A stretch of DNA of 50,000 nt from Chrysomallon squamiferum (GCA_012295275.1 CM022674.1:6458936-6508935); one strand, 5' to 3'. Shown: positions 11,733 to 21,252, counted from the first letter of the stretch. Notes: a model not told the origin generated them from the sequence alone. Made by a program: numbers and translations.

Positions 11733-12144
11733 TAAAAGGAAAAAGGAGCAGATGAAAAGAAAACTGGGGAAAGATGTTCAGGAAAGACAACTCTTTCACG
11801 GCACTCACCGAAACAACGTTGAAGCTATCTGTCGGCAAGGTTTCGATTTCCGATTCTGCGGCAAATCAACTGGGACGCTGTACGGCAAAGGCAGCTACTT
11901 CGCTGTCGACGCCAGCTACTCAGATTCCTACACTGACAGTGGCAGAAAGATGTTTGTTGCTCAAGTGCTGGTGGGGGACTTTTCAAAAGGTGACCCATCA
12001 TTTGTGCGCCCCCCACCCAAAAACCCATCAGAGCCCCACGGAGAACTTTATGACAGTTGTGTGGACAGTGTTAGCAGTCCAAAAATCTTTGTTGTCTTTG
12101 ATATATATCAGGTGTATCCCCAGTACCTTATTACTTACAGTTGA
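373..12144 (+). CDS. PARP12-like: PARP12/ZAP-like CCCH-WWE-PARP mono-ADP-ribosyltransferase (six exons, whole gene)
   Basis: Exons 373-1697, 3000-3186, 4295-4506, 10027-10132, 10743-10864 and 11739-12144 all have GT/AG borders and matching phases. They sum to 2358 nt, or 785 residues plus TGA. Residues 1-70 resemble the winged-helix N-terminus of ZAP/PARP12. CCCH fingers lie at C86-H107, C109-H128, C173-H191, C193-H211 and C379-H397. A Ser/Arg/Pro-rich linker spans about 260-370. WWE domains lie at about 401-475 and 481-564, and the catalytic domain covers about 590-785. Triad positions are H671 (HGT), Y704 (GSYFA) and I767 (KIFVVF), the H-Y-I form typical of mono-ADP-ribosylating PARPs. In vertebrates this family binds RNA, acts in stress and antiviral responses, and localises to Golgi or stress granules; that role here is inferred. 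Human PARP12 is about 700 residues, so the length fits. It could be co-orthologous to PARP12 and ZC3HAV1, or a lineage-specific paralogue. Confidence 0.93.
655..670. other. 16-bp perfect palindrome inside exon 1
   Basis: GGTTGCTATAGCAACC is its own reverse complement and resembles an RFX X-box (GTTGCC..GGCAAC type). It codes part of finger 1 (GCYSNR), so the coding constraint may be the whole explanation. Confidence 0.5.
1698..2999 (+). other. PARP12-like intron 1
   Basis: AT-rich, with short T and A homopolymers (for example the A run near 2163-2178), a short TG run at 1952-1968 and trinucleotide ATT stretches near 2681-2760. No gene, RNA or mobile element was recognised. The acceptor TTCGTAAG|T ends at 2999, preceded by a T/C-rich tract. 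Confidence 0.7.
3000..3186 (+). CDS. PARP12-like: PARP12-like exon 2: end of WWE1 and start of WWE2
   Basis: Codes residues 442-504. It completes WWE1 (VDFILM then VQRLTTMSS) and starts WWE2 (VWHWYWLDDKGKW). Entry phase 2 matches exon 1, joining AG|T to make Ser. The donor GCA|GTAGGA at 3187 is weaker than consensus, but continuing in frame would end at a TAA near 3201. The domain runs without a gap into exon 3, which supports the junction. Confidence 0.9.
3187..4294 (+). other. PARP12-like intron 2
   Basis: AT-rich, with TATA/TAGA-type tetranucleotide runs near 3276-3306 and 3681-3770, a short CA run at 3866-3880, and a T-rich tract before the acceptor TTTCAG at 4289-4294. A roughly 45-base segment near 3785-3850 (GAAAATATTTAGAATATCCAA onwards, TTTTGTTATTTTCA at its end) resembles part of exon 3 (4345-4415), suggesting a decayed partial exon duplication. 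Nothing else was recognised. Confidence 0.5.
4295..4506 (+). CDS. PARP12-like: PARP12-like exon 3: WWE2 core and C-terminus
   Basis: Codes residues 505-574 plus two bases of codon 575, in phase 0 from exon 2. It reads from NVLDTTAS to FFHPSDINK and contains the WWE2 end signature VRKVQRRP. The donor is AAGAG|GTTTGT at 4507. The tandem 42-bp array of intron 3 starts exactly at this donor. Confidence 0.92.
4507..5307. repeat. 42-bp tandem array 1 (about 19 copies) in intron 3
   Basis: The unit GTTTGTTTTTCACTTTGATC plus AACAATTAAAGCAGTAATACTA is 42 bp, with common variants AAAACAG and ACAACA/ACAATA. The first copy begins at the exon 3 splice donor and is the most divergent (GTTTGTGTTTCACTTTTATC). 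Because 42 is a multiple of three, it leaves spurious open frames, notably on the - strand as a 14-residue repeat. Confidence 0.95.
5308..7140. repeat. Segmental duplication unit A (intron 3)
   Basis: About 1.83 kb of mostly unique sequence, repeated at 7870-9729 with high identity by eye. Landmarks are GCAACAAAGATTTCTTCCCA at the left, a doubled GGGTAAGTTG near 5990-6015, a full CRE TGACGTCA at 6970-6977 and AATAATAGATAACAATTC at the right end. Conceptual translations are broken by stops. It may be an old mobile element, but no transposase, terminal inverted repeat or target duplication could be identified. Confidence 0.85.
7133..7869. repeat. 42-bp tandem array 2 (about 17 copies) in intron 3
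   Basis: Same 42-bp unit as array 1, starting directly after unit A (GGATAACAATTAAAGCAG). One copy near 7578-7596 has lost several bases (TTTTTCTAATTGATC). The array plus unit B repeats the order array 1 plus unit A. Confidence 0.95.
7870..9729. repeat. Segmental duplication unit B (intron 3)
   Basis: Second copy of unit A. The offset is 2562 bp at the left edge and 2589 bp at the right edge, so small indels add about 27 bp net, mainly an insertion near 8125-8160. Scattered substitutions and poly-T length differences separate the copies. The CRE is preserved at 9564-9571. After 9729 the sequence leaves the repeat (CAGTGACAAATTATTATT). Confidence 0.85.
9730..10026 (+). other. 3' end of PARP12-like intron 3
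   Basis: AT-rich unique sequence with a GTT run at 9777-9789, a few ATAC/TAGA tetranucleotides, and a T tract of about 20 ending in the acceptor TTTCAG at 10021-10026. Confidence 0.6.
10027..10132 (+). CDS. PARP12-like: PARP12-like exon 4: start of catalytic region
   Basis: Codes R575 (split codon) to Q610, from RSFSPSVYKE to IFKHYQIVQ. It has a strong acceptor and a consensus donor CAG|GTATGT at 10133. The exon links the WWE module to the PARP fold. Confidence 0.9.
10145..10170 (+). other. Perfect intronic hairpin 12 nt after the exon 4 donor
   Basis: AAAAAGACAGCA (10145-10156), a TG loop, then TGCTGTCTTTTT (10159-10170). The two 12-nt arms are exact reverse complements. In RNA this would fold next to the 5' splice site. 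Confidence 0.75.
10209..10590. repeat. Tandem repeat of about 42-45 bp, roughly 9 copies, in intron 4
   Basis: The unit is approximately GATTTTGACTTCACTGTGTC then TTTAGTGACTATTATAATGATAAA. Copies vary by small indels and substitutions (TATCTTTAGT, TTACAGATGTAAA). It is unrelated in sequence to the 42-bp array of intron 3. Confidence 0.85.
10617..10736. repeat. TTTA microsatellite with an internal duplicated spacer
   Basis: Three TTTA blocks are separated by two copies of TTACTTAGTTAGCTA, so block plus spacer is a higher-order repeat. It ends just before the exon 5 acceptor TTTAG at 10742. Confidence 0.9.
10743..10864 (+). CDS. PARP12-like: PARP12-like exon 5: catalytic region
   Basis: Codes residues 611-650 plus two bases of codon 651, reading VLHTTTEFQA then ITTLERVENGELWNSFYQ. 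The element I..LERV.N..LW..Y is the conserved PARP helix before the catalytic core. The donor is ACCA|GTAAGT at 10865. Confidence 0.92.
10865..11738 (+). repeat. PARP12-like intron 5, second half a compound ATT/ATTACT repeat
   Basis: From about 11323 to 11733 the intron is ATT-type repeat. A longer word, TTAGTATGACCAATATTATT, occurs three times (near 11371, 11508 and 11584), so it is a compound minisatellite. A GT run followed by CACACACA at 11230-11256 could form a hairpin. The acceptor is TTTAAAAG|G at 11738, with a T/A-rich repeat in place of a normal pyrimidine tract. Confidence 0.8.
11739..12144 (+). CDS. PARP12-like: PARP12-like exon 6: PARP catalytic core and C-terminus
   Basis: Codes the end of Q651 to S785 and the TGA stop. 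It contains RQLFHGT (His 671, codon 11797-11799), LYGKGSYFA (Tyr 704, codon 11896-11898) and SSPKIFVVF (Ile 767, codon 12085-12087), ending YPQYLITYS. Ile in place of the catalytic Glu of PARP1 predicts mono- rather than poly-ADP-ribosylation. All motifs are intact, with no frameshift. Confidence 0.95.
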
Positions 12145-12945
12145 AGTATCCGTTTTTAAAAAAAATGTCTGTACTGCATTGTAGTTGTTATTTTCTTCGT
12201 AATATTGTGTCAGTTATTTTTATTTTTAAATTTCTGGAACACCGTATTTGTTATTTTTTTTAAATTCTCTCAAAATTCTGTATTAGTGGTTTTTTTGATA
12301 AAGTAAACAGTACATTATTAATTATTGTTAAAATATCTGCAGTACCACATCAGGGCTTTTTTAAAAATATCTACCATACCACATTAATTGTTTTTTAAAA
12401 TATCTACAGTACCACGTTTTTGTCAGTTCCAGTAGTGCTCTTTGAGTTGTGTATCAAATGGGGGTTTTTTGTGCAATTTCTGCAGTTTAATTGTAATGTC
12501 TAACATACTGTTTAGTCTGTGATTGTTTTATATATTGTTGTTTTTTTTTTTTGTTGTTTTTTTTTTTACTAGTTTGTCTTTAATGTTATAAACACCGAAA
12601 ATTGTAATATAGTTTCATTTATTACTGAATATCCAGTAAAATTCTGAATTTTTTAATTATTATTAATATTATTACTATTATTATTATTATTATTAGTAGT
12701 ACTTACATAATTACTTATTTATATCTGTATATGTAAGTATATTTCACTAGACAAAAATTACAGTTTTATTTGTTTTGCTTATCATTTTATTAATAGATTA
12801 ATTATTAATATAATATGTAGAGAAAAGAGTGTATTTTATTTGTAATTATTTTTTTCTTTCTTTTTTTAGATATATTCTATGTAATTTTTTAATTTTATTT
12901 ACTGATTTATTTACTGATATTTTGGTATCTGATAGATATAATAAA
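12145..12945 (+). other. Probable 3' UTR of the PARP12-like gene
   Basis: T-rich and without coding sequence. Three imperfect copies of a roughly 37-bp unit built on AAAATATCTACAGTACCACA lie at about 12325-12420. The first clear AATAAA is at 12940-12945 and is the suggested polyadenylation signal; the true end cannot be fixed from sequence. Confidence 0.4.
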
Positions 12946-13104
12946 CTGTATCTTTTATTATATGATTGGTTTTTTTTGTTTGTTTTTTCTACTATATGTA
13001 AACATTTCTTTTATTTATTTACATTTCTTCTTCTCTTTTTCTTTCTTTTTTATCAACTGAATTTTCATATATTAAAACTTCTTTTTGTAACAGTTTGATA
13101 ATAC

Positions 13105-13140
<36 letters not shown>

Positions 13141-13373
13141 TTTATCCATGAAGTTGTTGTTAAATTTCTTTTTGAGGATTTCAAAATTTTCTTTCATTAT
13201 TATATTCAATAATTTCTTAAAGTAAAATTTTACTTTATAAATGCCTAAACAGAATTAAAGATATCAAAAAAATTAAAATTTAAAATTACGGCATTAAAAT
13301 CTAGAAAAATGCACTGGTCCATTTATTGCTTAAAATTATAATAATAATAATAATAGTAGTAGTGTTGGTGATG

Positions 13374-13427
<54 letters not shown>

Positions 13428-13467
13428 TAATTGTAATAATAGTAAAAGTTGTAGTAGTTATAATAGT

Positions 13468-13501
<34 letters not shown>

Positions 13502-14427
13502 CAACTAAGATGATTATGGAAGGCAAACCATTTCAATTTGTAAAAATTGACTTTAAAAAAAATCGTGGGTAACTAATAAAATTGTGACTTACCTTCAGTT
13601 ACAGAGCTCTGAAATTCATAAAACCTTGAAAACCTTTATCTTATGCTTGGCTTTCTATTTATGTTTCCAGAATAACATCTGCTTAACCTCGAATTTAACT
13701 CAAATTACAGAAACAGAATTTGATTTAAAATTTGTGTTACAAAAATTCCAGCAAGGGAAAAAAAAAAAAAAAGTATGATGATTTGGACGAAATAAAAAGC
13801 ACGTTATTTTGGATTGCAAATATCAGCTAAAATGTCGACATTGAATTGTCTTGATTAGAATTTAGTAAAATAAATTGTACTGACTGAAAAAGAAAATGAA
13901 TAGAATCTAATTAAAAAACAAATTAAAAAATTAGATATTTTGGACAGTTTAAAAGATTCATCATTTTGGTCTGCAAATTTCATCATTCATGATTATCTCA
14001 AAGATAGTTTTATTAAAAACAATAAGGAATTATATTTTAACATAAAATCTATCAAAAGCATATTAAATGTGCTCTTTTTTGTTGTTGTTGTTGTTGTTTT
14101 AGAAAATTTAGATATAAACACAAAAATTCCTAAGAAAGATAATTAATTTTTATCTCCAATTAAATTTTACATTAAAAATTAAAAGAAAAAAAAAAGATGC
14201 AGAATTTGTTATAAAATTGTATCACTGTTTAAAAATTTAATGTATTTGAAGCAGAATTTTTATGCTAAACAAAGATGGAATATTTTATATTACAAATTTA
14301 AAATAATTTTTTTATTATTAAAAATCACTTAACACACATTGCAGTGTTTCAGCATGTTATGTATAATTCAAACATTTAAAAGTAAGGCAATAATTAAATC
14401 TTTTTAAAATTGTGTTCAGATGTCAAA

Positions 14428-14430
<3 letters not shown>
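12946..14430. other. Intergenic AT-rich sequence
   Basis: No gene seen. It holds a TA run at 13107-13135, ATA/AAT arrays at about 13335-13430 and 13470-13499, an A run at 13758-13772 and a GTT run at 14079-14097. The part from 13520 to 14400 is AT-rich complex sequence with no recognisable element. Confidence 0.7.

Positions 14431-14484
<54 letters not shown>
14431..14484. repeat. (GT)n microsatellite
   Basis: Uninterrupted GT dinucleotides over 54 bp. Confidence 0.98.
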
Positions 14485-14486
<2 letters not shown>

Positions 14487-14905
14487 CCGTACGTATTTAA
14501 GACAAACACATAAAGAAACACAAATATAAACACACAGAAATAAAAACAAAATGAAATAAAATTTATTAATTAATTTTATTAATTTCCCTGTCTATTATCT
14601 TTAAAATGATTTTCTTTTCATAAATAAGATCTGTGATGTTTATTTTGTTAACTGTACAAACAACAGAGTAAGGTGACATTTTATTTATGATTGTTTACTG
14701 GAAGCAATATTATTTACTTAATTTACATTTACTTATTTCCTCTTATTTATTTATTTTTGATTATTATTATTTTTTTTTTTTTTTTTTTTTTTATCATTTC
14801 CTGGAAGTCAATATTATTTACTTTATTGACTTTTACGTATTTTGTTTTTATTTATTATTATTTTATTAATATTTTATTTTTTATTTTTTTTTTTTGGGAG
14901 ACTAT
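14485..14905. other. AT-rich spacer with T homopolymers
   Basis: T-rich sequence including a T run at about 14770-14792. Nothing else was recognised. Confidence 0.7.
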
Positions 14906-15493
14906 ATTAAGGTAATATTTTGGGGGTCGACTTATACATAGGTAATGCTTTTGTAGCTGTTGCTGAAGAGTCGCCATTTTGACTATTTTTTGCTACGGGA
15001 TGCATCTAAAATAATCGCGGTCTTTCAGCTTTTCAAAAATATAATTTTATCGTATAAAACAATTTCGAAAAATTAAATAACAAAACCAAATATGAATGTA
15101 AAACATGATATTCTTCCGTTTAATGACATAAAAATACATTTTAAAGCGAGAAAACCGTCAGTACGGCGTTATGCCTTACGGCGTCTTGCAATGATCTAGG
15201 AATGCAGACTTCTCTGCCAAATTGCACTAAATATCGGTCCTAATTTCATAAACAAAACTCACTTGTGTAATTGTAAAGAATTTGGTGAAATAATATTGCA
15301 ATCGTCATTAATATCCACTACCGACAAATCGACTAAATATAACGGTAAGTTAGGTCTCCATGTTAGACCTATTACATTAAAGAGGTACTATTTATGATAC
15401 ATTTAGGCTATAGCTCGTGTAATACATGCATTTACGTTATTATGGTACGTTCGTGCAAGTTACAGCTCGTGCAAGTTATGTTACAGTAGGCGT

Positions 15494-15869
15494 ACAATGT
15501 AGGCCTTCATGGCACTGTCACACTGGTCTAAAAATAGTGACGGTGCCTGGAATCTACAGTCGACTTATACACAAGTAATACCTAAAATGACGCAATTTTG
15601 TAGAATTACGTATGTATCTATGCACGCCCAAACTTAATTTCATAAACTACGAATACTTCAGCCTTGAAAAACTGTCACAAAAATATGTTTACGTTACAAT
15701 TTGTGATCGTTATTACTTACCTGACGTTCGTTAGCCGAGTCAGTTAACAGTTAAGCCGTTACAATGTAGGCCTTCATGGCACTGTCACACTGGTCTAAAA
15801 ATAGTGACGGTGCCTGGAATCTACAGTCAACTTATACACAAGTAATACCTAAAATGACGCAATTTTTGG
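15494..15869. repeat. 267-bp-offset tandem duplication within the mosaic
   Basis: A roughly 107-bp block starting ACAATGTAGGCCTTCATGGC at 15494 recurs at 15761 with almost no differences. Each copy includes a CTAAAAATAG word (15528-15537 and 15795-15804), a MEF2-consensus string. The copies diverge after GACGCAATTTT. Confidence 0.93.
15598..15760. repeat. Dispersed repeat block Y, copy 1
   Basis: About 163 bp from TTGTAGAATTACGTATGTAT to GTTAAGCCGTT, recurring at 16315-16492 in the same orientation with a handful of substitutions and a short insertion. Confidence 0.93.
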
Positions 15870-16314
15870 GCTTAAAGTACACATCGACTTATACATAAGG
15901 TCGCCTTGTACACAAGTATATACGGTAATGATAGACTATTTAGACAGTGAAATTAATATTTTATCTGCCAATGTAAAAAAAAAAAAAAGTAAATACATAA
16001 GCCAGTCATAAAAGAAAAGAACTTTGCTGAAGGATTTTGTTTCTATAGACAGACATACAGACAGGGTTTTTTTCCACATATATTTCACTCAGTTCGTATT
16101 ATGAAGTAAAGATTTGTCCAAATACATTGTCTGTGTACATCGAAGGCAACATTTTTATTCTTATTTTCTTAAGAACTACCTTAAATACAATCGACATGTA
16201 CCTGTTGTGCCTATCCCACTTTTTTTTTTTTTTTTTTTTTTTTTTTCATTTCTTATAACTGAAAACTGAAAATGCATTCGGTAAATACTTCCAGTATCCG
16301 AAGACCTTGAGAAG

Positions 16315-16492
16315 TTTTGTAGAATTACGTATGTATCTACGCACGCCCAAACTTAATTTCGTAAACTACGAATACTTCAGCCTTGAAAAACTGTCATAAA
16401 AATATGTTTTCGTTACAATCTGTGATCGTTATTACTTACCTGACGTTCGTTAGCCGAGTTAATTAGTTAACAGTTAAGCCGTTAACTGTTGA
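16315..16492. repeat. Dispersed repeat block Y, copy 2
   Basis: Second copy of the 15598 block. It sits outside the TCGACTTATAC mosaic, after a T homopolymer at 16219-16246, so Y probably moved or duplicated independently of the mosaic's ends. Confidence 0.93.
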
Positions 16493-17681
16493 AGATGTTG
16501 TTGTCTGCATCACCGATAAACGACGTGACGTTACGTTCCTTTAAAGTGTAGAAGGTAACTGTTTTAATATGAAATCATCAAAAAATGGGGAAGGGTTTTG
16601 TTGTTGTTGGGTTGTTGTTTTTTTTGTTGTTTTTTTTTTTTTTTTTTTTTTTTTTTTGTGTGGTGGGAATCAAAACATTATATCTTACTTAAAATAACCC
16701 TGGCTTTTAGGTTTTAAATCTTCCAAAGTGGAACTGCGTACAGATTTGTCCGTCAGATAAGCATAATGCAAATGGATAAATGTGTGTCTGTGTGTGTGTG
16801 TGTGTGTGTGTCTGTGTGTGTGTGTGTGTCTGTCTGTGGCCGTTTTTGTGTGTATGTATGTGTGTGCGTGTGGTTCTCACTCACTTTATCTAAGACAAAC
16901 GATCAGGGTTTTTTTTTTTTTTTTTTTTTAACATCTTGTTCTAATTTTTAATGATCACTAGAGCGTGTTGGTTGAACTAAGTTATGTTAGCGGGTTCACA
17001 TACTCTTACAGATGGAGGTTATCTGAAAAGATGAACGAAGTATTTATTTTCGCTGTCATCGATAACACAGAATATCTAAGCAGTGTTGGCGTCGTTTATG
17101 CTGACGGTACTTTCTGTTCGTTCCCATGACTACTTCTACATCTGTACACCACCACTCACTCGAAAAGACCAAAGCACTCTTGTTTTCCGCGTGATTCTTC
17201 CAAATAAGATTCAACGGTTGAAGGCGGAAGATGGAAAAAAAAAAAAAAAAACTTCGACCTTGATTTTTTCCAGACTTTGTCCTTGAGAAATCTGTCGTCA
17301 GTGCTGCAATGGAACTGTTCTGGGTGGTCCTTTTTCGAATAAAACCCAAGTTCAGTTGAGGACACTTCAGGTTATAGGTCTGCGAAGATGTGGAGTTCCA
17401 CAGATTTGTAACAAGAACAAAAGACCTCTCATTCGTCCTACTGGACCAGGTTGAGGATGTGTCACTGGATGCTGATGCAGTGTCCTCCCCACCAGTGAGC
17501 TATCCACTTAACTTATTTGCCTAAAATGATATTAAAATCCCCCAACATTTCAAAATGAAATCTCCCAACTGTACAGAATTAAAATGGCTTCTTGCATAAT
17601 TCCCACTCACTTGATCTGATAATATTTTAATACCTACTGAAATGTTTTAGATCAAATGGGAAGACATTATTTATAAGTGAT

Positions 17682-17730
<49 letters not shown>

Positions 17731-19130
17731 CCTGCCAATCTTTGAAATCAATCATAAATGCACAAACAAATCGATCATTTCACGAAGTTCCTGTGATCAC
17801 CAGACAATACACCAAATGACTAAAGATTCCTGGCATTTCTCGAAAGTTGCTGTTTTTCTTCACAAGTAGTTACTGTACTAGTAGTGCTAGTAAAGTGTAT
17901 AATACTATAATAATAAAGATGACTTACTAAGTATATTTTCTTCCTGAAAGCGAGGTTCACAGCACTTTACTATGAGAGTATATTAAGAAAACTTTGACAA
18001 AAACTGGATGAATAATGAATTTCAATGTAATAACAGAACTTACAAAAGTTACAAGTTTTGTCATGTGACTATAAATGGAGCAGAAGCTGAATTTCACTTG
18101 GATAAGATTTAACAAGTGACTTTTGAAAAGATGTAAGAGTGAACTTAATGAAGCACATGTCAAAGCTCAGAAAGAAAAGACTAAATAAAGAAATTTGTAC
18201 TCGGCAACACGTGTATTATGAATCTATTTATGTTTTGAACCAAATTTCAAACATCACACTAATTGAACACTTTTATTCCATATTTATCACTAGGATATCG
18301 CTAAAACCTCAGAAAAAAAAAAAAAAACAAAAAAAAACTTAAATACTACTGAATAAACAATCACAGAAAGTAAGAGATACTGGAACCACGTGACATTACA
18401 TTTTTCGTTGTTTTTTTCGGGCATCAGTTATAAATAAAACGCTGAAGACCTTGACAGATTTTGTGCTGAAGGCCGCCAGCTCACAGTGTGCATGAAATTT
18501 GCCTAAATGATTCTGATTAACCAAGGATGAGGCACAGTCAATGTTTACGTAATCATATTGACACGTAATCACTTAAAATAGGTCAAAACAGTATGGCGGA
18601 CCAAAAAAAAATGAGATGCTTTGAAATAGCTGTATAAAGTCATTTGTCAACCATCCATAATAGATATATATATATATATATTACAGTACTTCAGTTTATA
18701 TATTTGACTAAGAAACATTACTGTAAAATTATTTCTATCAAATAGTCAAACTTTGCTTTCGGGATATTTATTTGTAATCGTCTAATTATATAAAATAAAA
18801 GTGTTTATAGATTTTAAGAAAACCTTGGTGGATATTTTGATGTTCATCTTCGTCCAAATATTTTTTTTTTTTTTTTTTTTTAATTTACATCATTACAAAT
18901 AAATAGAAAAAGTAAAATTTAATATATAAAGAAATTATTATTAACTGTTAAAATTTTCAAATTATTTATTTGTTCATTTATTTATAATGTGTTTTGATTA
19001 TTTATTTGTTTTTCTCTTTTATTTTGTTTTGTTATTTTTGTGAGAGTTTTGTTTTGTTGCTGGTTCCTGTTTTCGTTGGTTTTTGGATTTTGTTGTTGTT
19101 GTTGTTTGTTCGTTTTGTCTGGAGGGGAAG
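16493..19130. other. Intergenic region with microsatellites
   Basis: No gene seen. It holds T homopolymers at about 16634-16657 and 16911-16929, GT/GTCT repeats at 16781-16872, an A run at 17235-17250, a GT run at 17684-17729, TA at 18665-18681 and T at 18860-18881. Complex stretches at 16955-17640, 17740-18300 and 18380-18660 show no conserved coding pattern. Confidence 0.7.
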
Positions 19131-19163
19131 CAATAGTTATTATTATTATCAACATCATAATCA

Positions 19164-19218
<55 letters not shown>

Positions 19219-19281
19219 ATTATTATTATTATTGTTGTTATTATTATTATTATCATTTATTTATTTATTTATTTATTTTAT
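19131..19281. repeat. (TTA)n followed by (TTTA)n
   Basis: Long ATT trinucleotide array with minor interruptions, followed by TTTA at 19256-19281. Confidence 0.95.
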
Positions 19282-19331
19282 TATATTTTCAAATTTAATC
19301 TGTACATGTATTTTGTACACATCCAAATTTT

Positions 19332-19737
19332 GCAAATTTGTAACAGAAATATTTCAATCTAAGAATAATTTGTTTACGATTGAAAGAAATCCTTGAACCA
19401 TTCCAACTACCATGGAAACCAGTTTTATTACAAATAGCGTCTACCTCTGTATTTTATTTCTGAAGTCATTACGATACGAGCTTAACAAGCAAACGGGACA
19501 GATTTTTAAGCAGAAGAACGAAATAAATTGAAGGTGAGTAATGTAAACAAATAGTATTTATCGAAACACTTTATCATAGTTTTTCTATTCCCGCGCTTTC
19601 AGTCCTACTCTTCAGTGTTTTCGATGTCGTTTGCTCTGTTCACTTTACAACCAACAGACGTATCGGAGTCTTTAAATTTGCATATCATTTGCATATCTCC
19701 TTCCAGCAGGAATAAATGCTAAACGCGCATATATGCT
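19332..19737 (+). promoter_or_regulatory. Paired element copy 1, with a donor-like GAAG|GTGAGT
   Basis: About 400 bp collinear with 20278-20632 at modest identity. Shared landmarks in order are TTTGTAA, AAATATTTC, TGTTTACG, ACCATGGA, ATTACAAATA, GAAGGTGAGT (donor GT at 19534), TTTATCGAAA, TTCCCGCG, CTCAGT/CTTCAGT and GCTAAACGCG. It could be a diverged first exon with promoter, or an old repeat family. A link to the receptor gene 4.2 kb downstream is speculative. Confidence 0.55.
19676..19694 (+). promoter_or_regulatory. Two perfect POU octamers ATTTGCAT, 11 bp apart
   Basis: ATTTGCAT at 19676-19683 and 19687-19694, inside paired element copy 1 and missing from copy 2. The octamer is the classic POU-family site; function here is unknown. 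Confidence 0.5.
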
Positions 19738-20277
19738 TATATAAGTCTTACAATATAGGGAGGTAAATCAAATATTCCAGATTTATGGATCTACATCTAC
19801 AAATGGTAAAAAAAAAAAAATGATTCGTTAAAATGCTCTGCATATATTTCACATTTTATTTTTGGCAATTTTAAGCGGGAAATCAGTAATATTTTAAGAA
19901 CAGAAGAAAAGAAAATATCTTAAATTCGTGGATAATTTAATCCACTTTTAAATGCATGGTCAAGATTTGTTTCAATGATTGTTTTAACGTAATCTAATTT
20001 TCAAAATTCTTATATCCTCACCTTCTTTTCACTCTCATCTATTTTTTTTTTTTTTTTTTTTTTTCGGCTATGATTTACAGAACTAAAAAATGTGGTCACT
20101 AAAAATGTGTATTTTATAAAATGACAGACATTTAAGAATGGAAGAAATAAAACTTTATTGCGAAATACGGCACTTCTTTATAGCGATTATTCGGCTTATT
20201 TTGTGATTTTTGCTGTCGTTGTTGTTGTTGTAGTTATTGTGTTTAAGACTTTAAAGGGCACACCTATTTGTAAATGC

Positions 20278-20632
20278 CCAAGGTCACAGATTTGTAATGA
20301 AAATATTTCGAGGTAAAAACTATTCTGTTTACGGGCAAGATGATTGAACAGTTACCATGGACACATTACAAATAATCTGTTATTTATAACAGACATCTCC
20401 TTCAGCTGTCTTCAAACTGAAGTTGCAGCAACGACAAACGGTACGGTTTCTGTTGTTTTCAAAGGAAAATATATAGAAGGTGAGTGATATAAACTAAAAT
20501 TCATTTATCGAAATGGAGTATGATAATTGTTCCTTTCCCGCGGTTTCATACTCAGTCTTTTATGTTTAAGATATCGTCCGCTCTTTCCAGCTGGAGTAAA
20601 GGCTAAACGCGTATAAATGTACGATAGTGTAT
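20278..20632 (+). promoter_or_regulatory. Paired element copy 2, with donor-like GAAG|GTGAGT and an NR5A-type site
   Basis: Collinear with 19332-19737. It starts with CCAAGGTCA at 20278-20286, an exact match to the NR5A consensus YCAAGGYCA, and has a donor-like GAAG|GTGAGT with GT at 20480. It lies 3.3 kb upstream of the receptor start codon. It could be an alternative non-coding first exon; no transcript evidence is available. Confidence 0.5.
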
Positions 20633-21173
20633 TGTTTGGTAAACTTGAAAGTTTCATCGAATCCACATTATATTATCTTAGATCTTGTTTTAATTTCTTT
20701 CTTTTTCTTTCTTTATTTGTTCGTTCGTTCGTTTGAATCATTTCACACCGATATCTAATTTAAGTAAATCAAAATCATTCGTCTCTTGAAATGCACCTGC
20801 AAAGAGTAGTGATTATACGACTCATTAAATTTCCCGCGTTCCAGGCGCTGAATCTATGTCGGCTCGTTGATTTCCGTGAATTTGTTCGGAATCACCCGCT
20901 AGATTCCCCAGACACATGTACACGCCAGTTTGTTATAAAGGGAAGTAACTCTTGCAGGACTAATAGAATGCGATCCCTAAAAATTTAAGAAAGGAATTAA
21001 TGAAATTTTGTTTCGTTACGAACTATGGCCCTGACTGATTTTATTGGTGTTGTTGTTGCTTTTAGATATCCGCGGAAAAAGACCTGTTTATTATATTTCA
21101 TATTTATATCCTGCTTTCAGATGTGAAAAAGCATTTAAAATACTTTTACTTGTTTTCTTCATTTGTCATTGTT

Positions 21174-21175
<2 letters not shown>
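20633..21175. other. Intergenic complex sequence
   Basis: Moderately AT-rich unique sequence with a short TTCG run near 20716-20733. The open stretch at 20791-20988 shows no recognisable domain. Nothing else seen. Confidence 0.6.

Positions 21176-21250
<75 letters not shown>
21176..21250. repeat. (CT)n microsatellite
   Basis: About 37 uninterrupted CT units. Confidence 0.98.

Positions 21251-21252
<2 letters not shown>

Larger units (their letters stand above)
14906..15932. mobile_element. Decayed mobile-element mosaic with TCGACTTATAC motifs
   Basis: Less AT-rich than its flanks. The word TCGACTTATACA recurs at about 14928, 15559 and 15886, with a TCAACTTATACA variant near 15826. It ends with ACACAAGTATATACGGTAA. 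Such terminal words recall non-autonomous DNA transposons. No transposase frame survives, and terminal inverted repeats or target duplications could not be demonstrated, so the class is unassigned. Confidence 0.45.

Noticed and set aside
12829-13098. Phe/Leu-rich frame resembling a membrane protein
   Set aside because: T-rich low-complexity DNA always translates to Phe/Leu/Ile-rich frames; no initiation or splice context.
20791-20988. Short coding exon upstream of the receptor
   Set aside because: No domain, no convincing splice sites at both ends and no codon pattern distinguishable from chance.
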